From contig SLRQ01000006.1 in assembly GCA_007130885.1 (NCBI GenBank), positions 1-64,000 of the forward strand: a DNA stretch of 64,000 nucleotides. The letters are read 5' to 3'. The stretch is from Deltaproteobacteria bacterium. GTDB lineage: Bacteria; Myxococcota; Myxococcia; SLRQ01. The notes under the pieces are model-generated. The model ran no database searches. It saw only the letters and a list, made by a program, of their open reading frames with translations, and was not told the origin of the DNA. Positions 50,413 through 58,621 of the stretch are shown piece after piece; position 1 is the stretch's first letter, and each line of letters begins with the position of its first letter. Both the position numbers and the translations under genes were made by a program.

Positions 50413-53400
50413 ATGCGTGGAAATTTGAAGACTTCGCGTTGCTTGGCCTGGGCCGCCCTGGCCGCCGCATGGATGCTGGCTGCGTGCGGGCCTGCCGGCC
50501 TGACCGGCATCGACCTGCATATCCACTCGGTAGACCCGGATGAGCTGGAGTGGCTGGAGGTTACGGTCTCTCGCGATGGGGGCGAGCAGATAGGCTCCCC
50601 GCAGCGGCGTCCCGATGATGAACGGCCGGTGGAAAGCATCGAAACCGTTTTGATCTTACTGCCGGAAGCCTTTGAAGAAGAGACGGTCTTGATTCGTGTC
50701 CTAGGTTTTTCCGGTGGAGAGCCCGCCAGCGAAGGGCAGACCCAGGTGGTGGTCGAGGCCGGCGTTCTGCAAGAGGCGGAGGTCATCGTTGCGCCTCGGG
50801 GTTACTGTGACACGGACGAGGATTGTGATGCGGGCGAGGTGTGCTCGCCTGATGGCTGGTGCGCGCCCGGCTGCCGAATCGAAGGAGTGTTTTTCGAGCC
50901 GGGTGAGGCGAATCCAATCAATGACTGCGAGGAGTGTCGACCAGAGGTGTCGACCACCGGTTGGACCTACTCGGATGCCGGTACGCCATGCGGGGAAGAA
51001 ATGGTCTGTGACGGGTCCGGCCGGTGTGTGTCTGATGAAGCGGACCTCGTGCCGTTACTCGTGGAGCGTGGTGGTTTGGGTAGCGGGATGGTGTACTCGG
51101 ATCCGGAAGGCATTGATTGCGGCGATGCCTGCAGTGCGTTGTTCGAGGTTGGAAGCACGGTGACCTTGACTGCTGTTGCCGACGAAGACAGCGAGTTCGA
51201 CAAGTGGCGTGGAGATGTGTGCGAAGGAAGTGAACCGACTTGCACCTTCACGATCGATGATCTGCTCGTCGTGACGGCACGGTTCGACGTGAAGATGCAT
51301 GAGCTCCAAGTGAGCACGACCGGTACGGGTGCGGGGACCGTCGTCTCCACGGACGGTCTCATCAAGTGCGGAGTCGACGGTGACGACTGTACCGCCTTTT
51401 ATGACCATGAACGGAGCGTGACCTTGGAGAGGTCGGTGCGGGAAGGCAGTGAGTTCGTGGGATGGGGAGGAGCTTGTTCGGGAGGGTACGGCAGGTGTGA
51501 GCTGTCAATGACCGAGGACGCCCAGGTAAACGCCGAGTTCGCCCTCAAGGAGTATGAGCTTTCCATGGAAGTGCTTGGAGGGGGAGAAGGCAGGATTACT
51601 TCGGAGGATGGCCTCATCGACTGCTGGGCCGGCGGGGGCTCTTGCGAGGTCTTGTACGGTCATGGGCAGACGGTGGTCTTGACTCGTACAGAAGAGGAAG
51701 GGAGCAGCTTTCTCGGTTGGGGTGGGGCATGTGAGTCGGCGGGCGCCACGTGCGAGTTGACCATGACGAAGAACTACCAAGTGACGGCCCGGTTCGAGCG
51801 GGACGTCCATGATCTCACGGTGAGCGTGGGAGGTACGGGAGCGGGGAGCGTCATTTCGACGGACAACAAGATCGACTGCGGTTCGGGCGAGGAATGCGTT
51901 GCGCAGTATGAGCACGGCGACCAGGTGAGGCTGGAAAGGGTGTCTGCTTCAGGGAGCCGTTTTGTCCGGTGGGGCGGAGCATGCTCCGGCGACGGTGTTC
52001 GCTGCGACCTCGTCATTGCAGGCGGCACGAGCGTGTCCGCCGACTTCAATGTGAGATCTTACGAGCTGGATGTCGGTGTCCTTGGCAACGGCGTCGGCCG
52101 GGTCACGTCAGCCGACGGAAAAATACATTGCGGGGATGGCGAGACGGCGTGTTCGGCCGTTTATGACCACGGACAAACCGTGGCGCTGAGCCATGAGGCC
52201 TCTTCCCACAGCAGCTTCGGGGGTTGGGGTGGAGTTTGCGGCGGCAGCGGACCTACGTGTGAGCTGACGATGACCGCGAATCGGAGTGCAACGGCAAGGT
52301 TCGATCTGAACAGCTACGAGGTATCGATAACCTTGAACGGCACCGGCGAGGGCAATGTTTCTTCATCGGGTGGGCAAATAAACTGCGGAACCGAAGGGGA
52401 CGATTGTGAGGCCGTATACACCTACGGCCAGATGGTGAGCCTCAGTGCTTCGCCGAGCGCCGCAAGTGAGCTCGCCGGCTGGGGTGGTGCCTGTGCCGGA
52501 GCGACGGGCTCTTCTTGTGTGTTCGAAGTGTCGGGTGAGCACGAGGTTACCGCCGAGTTCAACCGATTTACCTACATGCTCGAGGTAGAGCTACTCGGTA
52601 CCGGCGTGGGAGCGGTGAAATCCGGAGACGAGTTTATTGAGTGTGGTTCGGGAAAAGAGGACTGCGAGGCGGTTTACGAGCACGGCTCCTCTGTTACGCT
52701 GTTTATGGAAACGGGCGACTGTACTGATTTCGTGGGATGGGGCGGGGATTGTTTTGGCAACGAGCACGAATGCACTCTCACGATGACGGGTAACCGGAGC
52801 GTGACGGGTGAGATCGCGGTCAAGACCTACTCATTGTCTTTCACGGCCGAGGGTAGCGGCGCGGGGGGCGTCGCCATAACTCCGCCGGGGCTATTCTGCG
52901 AGGTGGAGTGCGACCTGGACTACCAGCACGGTGAGGTCGTAACGCTCGAGCGGCAGATCGGTGACAACAGCGAGTTCGGCGGGTGGGGAGGTGACTGTTC
53001 GGGCGATAGCGCCGTCTGTCAGGTGACCATGACGGAGAACCGGGACGTTACTGCGCGGTTCGACCTGCACTCCTACGTTCTAACCGTTGACACGGGCGGG
53101 AACGGTGAAGGCTCGGTCGTGACAAACGACGACGTCATCGACTGTGGTTACCAGACCGACAAATGCACCGCTGTCTTCGAGCATGGGGAGTCGGTTGTGC
53201 TCTACAGGCTCTTCGCCTCGAGCAGTGTTTTCTCGGGATGGGAAGGAGACTGTGACTCGGCTGGGCCGGAGTCGTGCGTCGTGAACTTTTACGACGACCG
53301 TTCCGTGACCGGCAATTTCACGCTCAGGCAAGAATGGCTGGAAGTCAAAATGGCGGGCACGGGCTTCGGAACGGTCGAATCGGAACCGGCAGGCATCGAC

Positions 53401-54591
53401 TGTGACGAGACGTGCGAGGCAAGCTTCGAGCACTACACGGAGGTGACGCTGACCGCCGATGCGGACGACGACAGCGACTTCCTTGGATGGCTTGGTGAGG
53501 GTTGTTCAGGGACGGGAACCTGCACGGTGACGATGACCGGGGCGCGCTCGGTTACAGCCGTATTCAATCTGAAGAACCATCCGTTGACTGTGTATATGGA
53601 CGGCAACGGCGAAGGATCTGTTGAGATGGCGGCTGGAGGCGATGTGATTCACTGCGACGATCCTCCATGCGAAGAGATCTATCAGCATTACACGGAGGTG
53701 ATACTTTCCGCGGAGCCCGAGTCTGACAGCGATTTCGCCGGCTGGAGCGGGGGGGGCTGCTCGGGTACTGATCCCTGCACGGTTGAGATGACGCAGGCGT
53801 ATGAGGTGACCGCCACCTTCAATCTGAAGACCCACCCGCTGGTAGTGGAAAATGATGCCAACGGCTCTGGAACGGTCACTCTGACGTGCGATGACGATGT
53901 AGTGGAGTGCGAGCCTCCCTGCGAGGAGTTCTATGAGCACTACACGACGGTGACGCTCGAAGCTTCGGCCCATCTAGACAGTGAATTTCTCGGCTGGGAC
54001 GGCGAAGGTTGCTCCGGGACGGGCACCTGCGTCGTGACGATGACCCAGGCACGTCAGGTGACCGCCAGCTTCAAGCTGAAGACATACCCGTTGACCGTCA
54101 GCAAGGACGGCAGCGGCGGAGGCACTGTCACATCAAATCCTGCTGGGATCCACTGCGGAGACGTCTGTTCATACGAGTACGACCACCACACGCAGGTCAC
54201 CCTTACCGCCCACGAGGCGGACGACAGTACCTTCATTGGCTGGTCGGGAGCGGGATGTTCGGGTACCGGCACCTGCGTCGTGACGATGACACAGGCCCGT
54301 CAGGTCAACGCTACCTTCGAGATCAAGAAACATTCGCTGACTGTGAGTAAGAGCGGCACCGGGGAAGGGGTTGTCACCTCGAGTCCCTCTGGGATCCACT
54401 GCGGAGACGTCTGTTCCTACGAGTACGACCATTACACGGAGGTCACCCTTACCGCCCACGAGGCGGTCGACAGCACCTTCCTTGGCTGGTCGGGGGAGGG
54501 CTGTTCGGGCACCGGTACCTGCGTCGTTACGATGACACAGGCCCGTCAGGTGACAGCCGAGTTCCACTTCATCGAAGATGAAGATCCATGA
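50413..54591 (+). CDS. Giant lipoprotein with 14 disulfide-bearing InlB-like beta repeats
   Basis: A 1392-residue predicted lipoprotein (signal to LAAC, Cys25; AGGGA before the ATG). Residues 26-130 form a beta domain with LDIHIHSVDPDELEWLEV-like text. Residues 135-205 are two Cys-rich modules (CDTDEDCDAGEVC, CDGSGRCV). Residues 213-1385 are 14 head-to-tail copies of about 83 residues with the outline GxGxVxS...(I)xCG...C...Y.H...VTL.A......FxGWxGxCSG...C.VTMT..R.VTAxFxL. This is the divergent InlB B-repeat (listerial-type) fold, each copy bearing two pairs of Cys. Likely an elongated surface rod on the cell, with adhesion or recognition as an inference. Confidence 0.92.
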   Translation: MRGNLKTSRCLAWAALAAAWMLAACGPAGLTGIDLHIHSVDPDELEWLEVTVSRDGGEQIGSPQRRPDDERPVESIETVLILLPEAFEEETVLIRVLGFSGGEPASEGQTQVVVEAGVLQEAEVIVAPRGYCDTDEDCDAGEVCSPDGWCAPGCRIEGVFFEPGEANPINDCEECRPEVSTTGWTYSDAGTPCGEEMVCDGSGRCVSDEADLVPLLVERGGLGSGMVYSDPEGIDCGDACSALFEVGSTVTLTAVADEDSEFDKWRGDVCEGSEPTCTFTIDDLLVVTARFDVKMHELQVSTTGTGAGTVVSTDGLIKCGVDGDDCTAFYDHERSVTLERSVREGSEFVGWGGACSGGYGRCELSMTEDAQVNAEFALKEYELSMEVLGGGEGRITSEDGLIDCWAGGGSCEVLYGHGQTVVLTRTEEEGSSFLGWGGACESAGATCELTMTKNYQVTARFERDVHDLTVSVGGTGAGSVISTDNKIDCGSGEECVAQYEHGDQVRLERVSASGSRFVRWGGACSGDGVRCDLVIAGGTSVSADFNVRSYELDVGVLGNGVGRVTSADGKIHCGDGETACSAVYDHGQTVALSHEASSHSSFGGWGGVCGGSGPTCELTMTANRSATARFDLNSYEVSITLNGTGEGNVSSSGGQINCGTEGDDCEAVYTYGQMVSLSASPSAASELAGWGGACAGATGSSCVFEVSGEHEVTAEFNRFTYMLEVELLGTGVGAVKSGDEFIECGSGKEDCEAVYEHGSSVTLFMETGDCTDFVGWGGDCFGNEHECTLTMTGNRSVTGEIAVKTYSLSFTAEGSGAGGVAITPPGLFCEVECDLDYQHGEVVTLERQIGDNSEFGGWGGDCSGDSAVCQVTMTENRDVTARFDLHSYVLTVDTGGNGEGSVVTNDDVIDCGYQTDKCTAVFEHGESVVLYRLFASSSVFSGWEGDCDSAGPESCVVNFYDDRSVTGNFTLRQEWLEVKMAGTGFGTVESEPAGIDCDETCEASFEHYTEVTLTADADDDSDFLGWLGEGCSGTGTCTVTMTGARSVTAVFNLKNHPLTVYMDGNGEGSVEMAAGGDVIHCDDPPCEEIYQHYTEVILSAEPESDSDFAGWSGGGCSGTDPCTVEMTQAYEVTATFNLKTHPLVVENDANGSGTVTLTCDDDVVECEPPCEEFYEHYTTVTLEASAHLDSEFLGWDGEGCSGTGTCVVTMTQARQVTASFKLKTYPLTVSKDGSGGGTVTSNPAGIHCGDVCSYEYDHHTQVTLTAHEADDSTFIGWSGAGCSGTGTCVVTMTQARQVNATFEIKKHSLTVSKSGTGEGVVTSSPSGIHCGDVCSYEYDHYTEVTLTAHEAVDSTFLGWSGEGCSGTGTCVVTMTQARQVTAEFHFIEDEDP
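51049..54579 (+). repeat. 14 tandem coding repeats of about 250 bp
   Basis: Repeats 1-9 are divergent; repeats 10-14 are more alike and the last two are near identical over long stretches at DNA level (for example both hold TGGGATCCACTGCGGAGACG and ACCCTTACCGCCCACGAGGC). This gradient suggests recent 3' expansion by duplication or gene conversion. Confidence 0.85.
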
Positions 54592-54607
54592 AGAGGCAGT
54601 GGCCTCT
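54592..54607. terminator. Hairpin between convergent genes
   Basis: AGAGGC AGTG GCCTCT is a perfect 6-bp hairpin placed just after the plus-strand stop and overlapping the end of the minus-strand gene. An outer GATGAAG/CTTCATC pair extends the structure. There is no U-run, so function is unproven. Confidence 0.45.
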
Positions 54608-55868
54608 ACCAAAACTTCATCGGCACCCGGACGGCGGCGGTGAGCATTTCCGGGGCGCGTACGTTTCTGCCCGGCAGCAGATTCAGGCTCGTTGCGCCGG
54701 CTTGAATGTCCAATGGAACGCCGAGGCGCAGCAGGCTGATGCTCGCCTGGGCTCCCAGGATATTCTTATAGCCGGGAGCCCAGAACCGCTCCTGGTCCCA
54801 GTTCCAGATTTCCGATTCCGAGTACCAGCGGCTCTGCATTACTCCCGTGAAGCCATATGTAAAGGATAGTCGGAGTAGGGGAGGCTGGCTGTCGGCTAGG
54901 CCCGGCGCGCGACGAGTCAGCCAGGTCTCCCGGGCCGGCCCCCTAATAGCGGTAACGGTGGCCGTCAGCTCGATTCCGGCGAAGTCACCGGGGTTCATGC
55001 GGTAGGTTTCTCCTACATATGGACGCTCGTTCAAGAGTAGAGGATGAATCTCGCCGGTGCTGGAGTAGTAAGTGCGTGGCAGGAAGGCCTCGTAGAAGAC
55101 ATCGGCGCCGACCAGCACTCGTTCATCCATCAAACCCATGAGGTCATAATCAGCCGACAAATGAAGGCCCAGCTCTCCCTGGGAGTGCAGGCTCCAGCTA
55201 TCGGTGCCTACGGCGACAATCTCTTCCGGGTCCGGCTGCTCGCCAGTGGGTAGAGCCGCGAAGGCGCTTACGGCCAGATGCAGACCGTCCGGAAGTTGTT
55301 TCCTAATTCTGTCTGAAAACCTCCAGCGCCCGCCGATTACAGTGTCTGAAAGGGTGTTCCTGTTTCCCTCCCATGGCCCCGGCTTGGGCTGACCCATGCT
55401 TCCCGCCCACTCCCAAAAGTCGTCCTCGCTGTAGGCACGGCCGATCTGCGGGCTGAAGTCTCCCGGAATCCAATCGAGGTCTGGATTAATCGAGGTGAGC
55501 AACACCACCGGCACTCCCACGAACGCGCTGATGTCGTCGGTGATGCCATAAAGCAGCATTGGAACGACCACTCGAAAGCGCGCGTCCACGTCCGCGATGA
55601 GCACTCCTTGAAGCCCGCCTCCCACCTCATAGCGTTCCACCGGTTCGAGAAGAGAACCCAGTGAGCCGTCGTCGTGCCAGTGCCCCTGGATGCGCGAGAA
55701 AATGACACTGTTTTCGAACAGGAAGACCCCTTGGGGGGCTGTCTCGGTGTAGGCGGCCGTGGCCGGGGCGGTGGCAAGGCAAATCATTGCGATGATGATT
55801 TGACAAACGGAGCGCCATGCTCGAAGCGGTCTTGAAAAGGGGGAGCTGATCATGCTCTCGAGTCTCAT
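54606..55868 (-). CDS. Beta-barrel-like outer-membrane protein
   Basis: A 420-residue exported protein from ATG 55868, which overlaps the previous stop as ATGA; the frame reaches 55949. A signal peptide ends near ATAAYTET. The chain alternates hydrophobic and polar residues in long stretches (RFRVVVPMLLYGITDDISAF, LHLSADYDLMGLMDERVLVG, LLRLSFTYGFTGVMQSRWYS) and ends VRVPMKFW, an aromatic C-terminus as in outer-membrane barrels. The pattern is like the MetA/transporter-type barrels. Function unknown. It is coupled to the C45-like lipoprotein gene. Confidence 0.8.
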   Translation of the reverse strand: MRLESMISSPFSRPLRAWRSVCQIIIAMICLATAPATAAYTETAPQGVFLFENSVIFSRIQGHWHDDGSLGSLLEPVERYEVGGGLQGVLIADVDARFRVVVPMLLYGITDDISAFVGVPVVLLTSINPDLDWIPGDFSPQIGRAYSEDDFWEWAGSMGQPKPGPWEGNRNTLSDTVIGGRWRFSDRIRKQLPDGLHLAVSAFAALPTGEQPDPEEIVAVGTDSWSLHSQGELGLHLSADYDLMGLMDERVLVGADVFYEAFLPRTYYSSTGEIHPLLLNERPYVGETYRMNPGDFAGIELTATVTAIRGPARETWLTRRAPGLADSQPPLLRLSFTYGFTGVMQSRWYSESEIWNWDQERFWAPGYKNILGAQASISLLRLGVPLDIQAGATSLNLLPGRNVRAPEMLTAAVRVPMKFW

Positions 55869-57775
55869 TGGGTGCCTCTCAGTGCTTCGGCTACGTCGTA
55901 AGCCTCGAAAGGCGCGTCCGTTGCGGGCACGGTACCTGCTGCCAGCCAAAGGCGTAGATCCTCCGGCTCGTAAACGACGGCGTTCATGCTGTCACGCGGA
56001 TCATACAGCCCCTCGGTTCGCAAAATGCCGATCATGGCATCCGAGTCCAGGTGACCAATTTTATCGGACACGTGAACCCCCAATAGATAAAAGGCGCGCA
56101 AAGAGCGGCTCCAGAAGGGGCTCCAGTAACGCTGGGGTGGAAGATCGAAGCCGAGCAGGCCTGATTCGTAATCATCCGCGTTGCTGATGTAGTGGCTCGC
56201 TATGCGAATGTCGTCATCGGTGAACGCCGCGAGGCGGCGCCCATGATCATCGACCGCACCGGGTCCGTAAACATGCTCGTGACCGTCGCCTTCACCGGAT
56301 ATGTCTCCGTCCGACTCGACCACCCGGAGTCCGCCAGGGCCGGCAAGGAGATGATTCCAGCCGACGGTGGGGGCGATTTCAACTAGGAGATCGGCGGCGG
56401 CATCCACATCCTGGGTTCTTGACAGCACTTCTCTTCCAAGCATCGTGATGGGGAGCCCTCCAGACAATAGCTCCAGTTTTCTGCGGACATTTTGAACAAC
56501 CGGATTGTCCAGGGTGTCGGAATGATTGACAGACCAAACGAGCCCTTCCGCGTTCATTCCAGAGAAACCGCCCACCAATCCGGTCCACCCGACAGTTACG
56601 TGAGGGATACCGTCATCAGGCTTATGAGTGAACAATACGACGTGTCGATGCAGAGTCCCGGCGTCCAAGAGCGCGAAATGGTGAGCCAGACGCATCGCCC
56701 CATCGGAAGTAGCATTACCATGAGCGGCGAATGCGATAGGGGGAGGGGGGAAACGGTCGTCGTGTCCACCAGAGTTCGGGATCTCGTCGGCTGTAACATC
56801 CAGCCCTTCGGTTGCCAGTGCGATCCACTGTTGGCGCATGATGCGTGAACGGGTGGGGGGAGGATCGTGTATTTCGATGAGGTTGCCTGCCTCGACCCCG
56901 ATGGCGATGACCGCGGAAGGCGGCAGCCCGCCGGGCGGTGAGAGTGTAACGGCTAGCCGTATGCCTCGCTCGTCCAGAAGTTCAATGTGGATGCCGTCGT
57001 CACCTTTCGTGAACAACTCGTCGTCCAGACGGATTCGTATTGATTCGGGATCGACTCCGATATGGTTCTCCTCGTCTGCGGGATCTTGCTCGTCTTCGTC
57101 GCTATTCTCCGCGCGAACGCCGGGAGCGTCCTCGATGACGATTCGGATCGAGGAGCTGGTAGGTACTCCCACGAAGTGAGCATGAAAAAGAGGTTCGAAT
57201 GGATCCTGCACCCAAGCATCGCTCTCTTCGGCCCCGTTCTCCGAAGAATCGTCTCCCGGTACGATCTCGATGCTCCTTATGAATGGAGCATGCCACTGGC
57301 TTAGATAGCGCTGCATGGTGCGCACCCCGAGCACGCTGTCCACGAAGGTGTTCAGCAATAGGGCGTCGCCGTATGGCAGACCTGATCCGTGAGCAATGCC
57401 GCGTATCTCCTCCAGGTAGTGTTCCGGAATGGACTCCTCCAGGGCATAAGCGCTGTCGAGCAGGACCTCATAGGAGAAGCGGCCGTCGTCATATCTCTCG
57501 TCTTGATATAGGAACAGCACCTCGGCTATGTCCGGCCTCTCTCGGTTGAGAGACGGCAGCAAGGCGCTAGTCAGAAGCTGGGTGTAAAGCGAGCGTATCT
57601 TGCTCGAAAAGCGCTTTCCGTGAGCGAGACCCCGTTCATACGGAGAGCCGCTCAGTGTCATCTTCTCGTAAGGGGGTGGCGGGTCGGCGGGCGCGCAGCC
57701 GATCATCGCGGCCCCGTAAAGCAGCAGGAAAGTGATAATGCAGGCCAGTCCCGGCCGGCGATTAGTCGGACTCAT
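55865..57775 (-). CDS. Peptidase C45 (acyltransferase) family lipoprotein lacking the expected Cys
   Basis: A 636-residue predicted lipoprotein (signal LLLYGAAMIGC). Family blocks: SGSPYERGLAHGKRFSSKI, LEEIRGIAHGSGLPYGDALL, LNTFVDSV, FAAHGNATSDGAM and VGGFSGMNAEGLVWSVNHS. In penicillin acyltransferase-like C45 proteins the chain self-cleaves before a Cys that precedes the A(W/H)GxATxDG block. Here the corresponding text is PPPPIAF with no Cys, and the two halves are separated by an acidic insert of about 170 residues. Only the signal region carries Cys at all. Thus either the nucleophile is different or the protein is inactive. It is followed by the beta-barrel gene with ATGA overlap, suggesting a common complex. 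Confidence 0.85.
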   Translation of the reverse strand: MSPTNRRPGLACIITFLLLYGAAMIGCAPADPPPPYEKMTLSGSPYERGLAHGKRFSSKIRSLYTQLLTSALLPSLNRERPDIAEVLFLYQDERYDDGRFSYEVLLDSAYALEESIPEHYLEEIRGIAHGSGLPYGDALLLNTFVDSVLGVRTMQRYLSQWHAPFIRSIEIVPGDDSSENGAEESDAWVQDPFEPLFHAHFVGVPTSSSIRIVIEDAPGVRAENSDEDEQDPADEENHIGVDPESIRIRLDDELFTKGDDGIHIELLDERGIRLAVTLSPPGGLPPSAVIAIGVEAGNLIEIHDPPPTRSRIMRQQWIALATEGLDVTADEIPNSGGHDDRFPPPPIAFAAHGNATSDGAMRLAHHFALLDAGTLHRHVVLFTHKPDDGIPHVTVGWTGLVGGFSGMNAEGLVWSVNHSDTLDNPVVQNVRRKLELLSGGLPITMLGREVLSRTQDVDAAADLLVEIAPTVGWNHLLAGPGGLRVVESDGDISGEGDGHEHVYGPGAVDDHGRRLAAFTDDDIRIASHYISNADDYESGLLGFDLPPQRYWSPFWSRSLRAFYLLGVHVSDKIGHLDSDAMIGILRTEGLYDPRDSMNAVVYEPEDLRLWLAAGTVPATDAPFEAYDVAEALRGTQ

Positions 57776-58005
57776 GAAGATATTCCAAACGTCGGGGTTT
57801 ACGAGAAGTCGGCGTTACCACGACTTCCGCATCAGGAAGAACCGTCAGGAGATAGTCGGGGTGAATACCAATCTACATTAGAAGCTCGGGGGCGACAAAG
57901 AGCAATAGCCGCTGATGCGTTCGATTGGACAAGCTCGCTTATTCGAGTGATAAGCTTGCGTGTACGGTATACTCTGTTGTTCGAACCCGTTCTGATGGAA
58001 GGCCG
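57776..58005. promoter_or_regulatory. Divergent promoter region with -10-like box and palindrome
   Basis: 230 bp between divergent starts. TATACT at 57968-57973 is a good -10 for the plus-strand AMIN-like gene, 32 bp before its ATG, but no matching -35 is clear. GCTTAT TCGAGTG ATAAGC (57937-57955) is a palindrome with a 7-nt centre placed where an activator or repressor would sit. Confidence 0.4.
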
Positions 58006-58578
58006 ATGAGATTACTAAAGAGCATTCTCGTTTTCATGACATTGCTGGCTGCTTGCACCAGGGCGTCGGCTCCGGCCCCCGAGACCGAGGCCGAGACCGA
58101 GGCCGAGACCGAGTCTGTGACCGAGCCCGCACCCCAGACCGAGCCTGTGACCGAGGCCTTGGAGGGCTTCTCCAAGGAAGAGCAGAGGGCTGGGGAGCGC
58201 ACGGATGGGCTGACGCTTCGCGCCGTCACTGTTGAGACGGGCGAGGAGTTTCACCGGTTGCTGTTCGAGCTTGATGGCGATGTCGTTCCGAGCACGCTGG
58301 CAAGGCTGGACGAAGACAGGCCCGCCATCCTCGTAGAGATGACCGGCGTCCGGTTCGACGAAACCGGCAACAGGCCACTGCTCAACGAGATGGGCCAGCC
58401 TTTCGGAGAACCTGTGAAGGTCGAAGCCTCTCCCATCGATTGGTATGGCAGACGGCAGGTACTCGATGACTCTCGCGTCGACTACGAGATTCGGCTTTCT
58501 CGTGAGGCGGTGTTTCGACTGCACTCCACGACCGATCCACTTCGAATCATGGTCGACATCGAAGCGGGCGGGTCGTAA
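58006..58578 (+). CDS. AMIN-like domain lipoprotein
   Basis: A 190-residue lipoprotein from ATG 58006 (GGAAGG before it; lipobox LAAC, Cys17). Residues 25-50 are an acidic Glu-Thr/Ala repeat coded by short GAGACCGAGGCC units. Residues 67-188 resemble an AMIN-like domain (EFHRLLFELDGDVVP, ILVEMTGVRFDETGN, DYEIRLSREAVFRLHSTTDP, MVDIEAGG). Such domains bind peptidoglycan or localise periplasmic machines in other proteins. Stand-alone; converges on sppA. Confidence 0.8.
   Translation: MRLLKSILVFMTLLAACTRASAPAPETEAETEAETESVTEPAPQTEPVTEALEGFSKEEQRAGERTDGLTLRAVTVETGEEFHRLLFELDGDVVPSTLARLDEDRPAILVEMTGVRFDETGNRPLLNEMGQPFGEPVKVEASPIDWYGRRQVLDDSRVDYEIRLSREAVFRLHSTTDPLRIMVDIEAGGS
58079..58120 (+). repeat. 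Short GAGACCGAGGCC tandem repeat
   Basis: Three to four imperfect 12-bp units encode the Glu-Thr-Glu-Ala stretch of the AMIN-like lipoprotein. Confidence 0.8.
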
Positions 58579-58621
58579 CCGGTCATTGAAGCTTTGCCGC
58601 CGGAGCCGCGGCACGTTCTCT

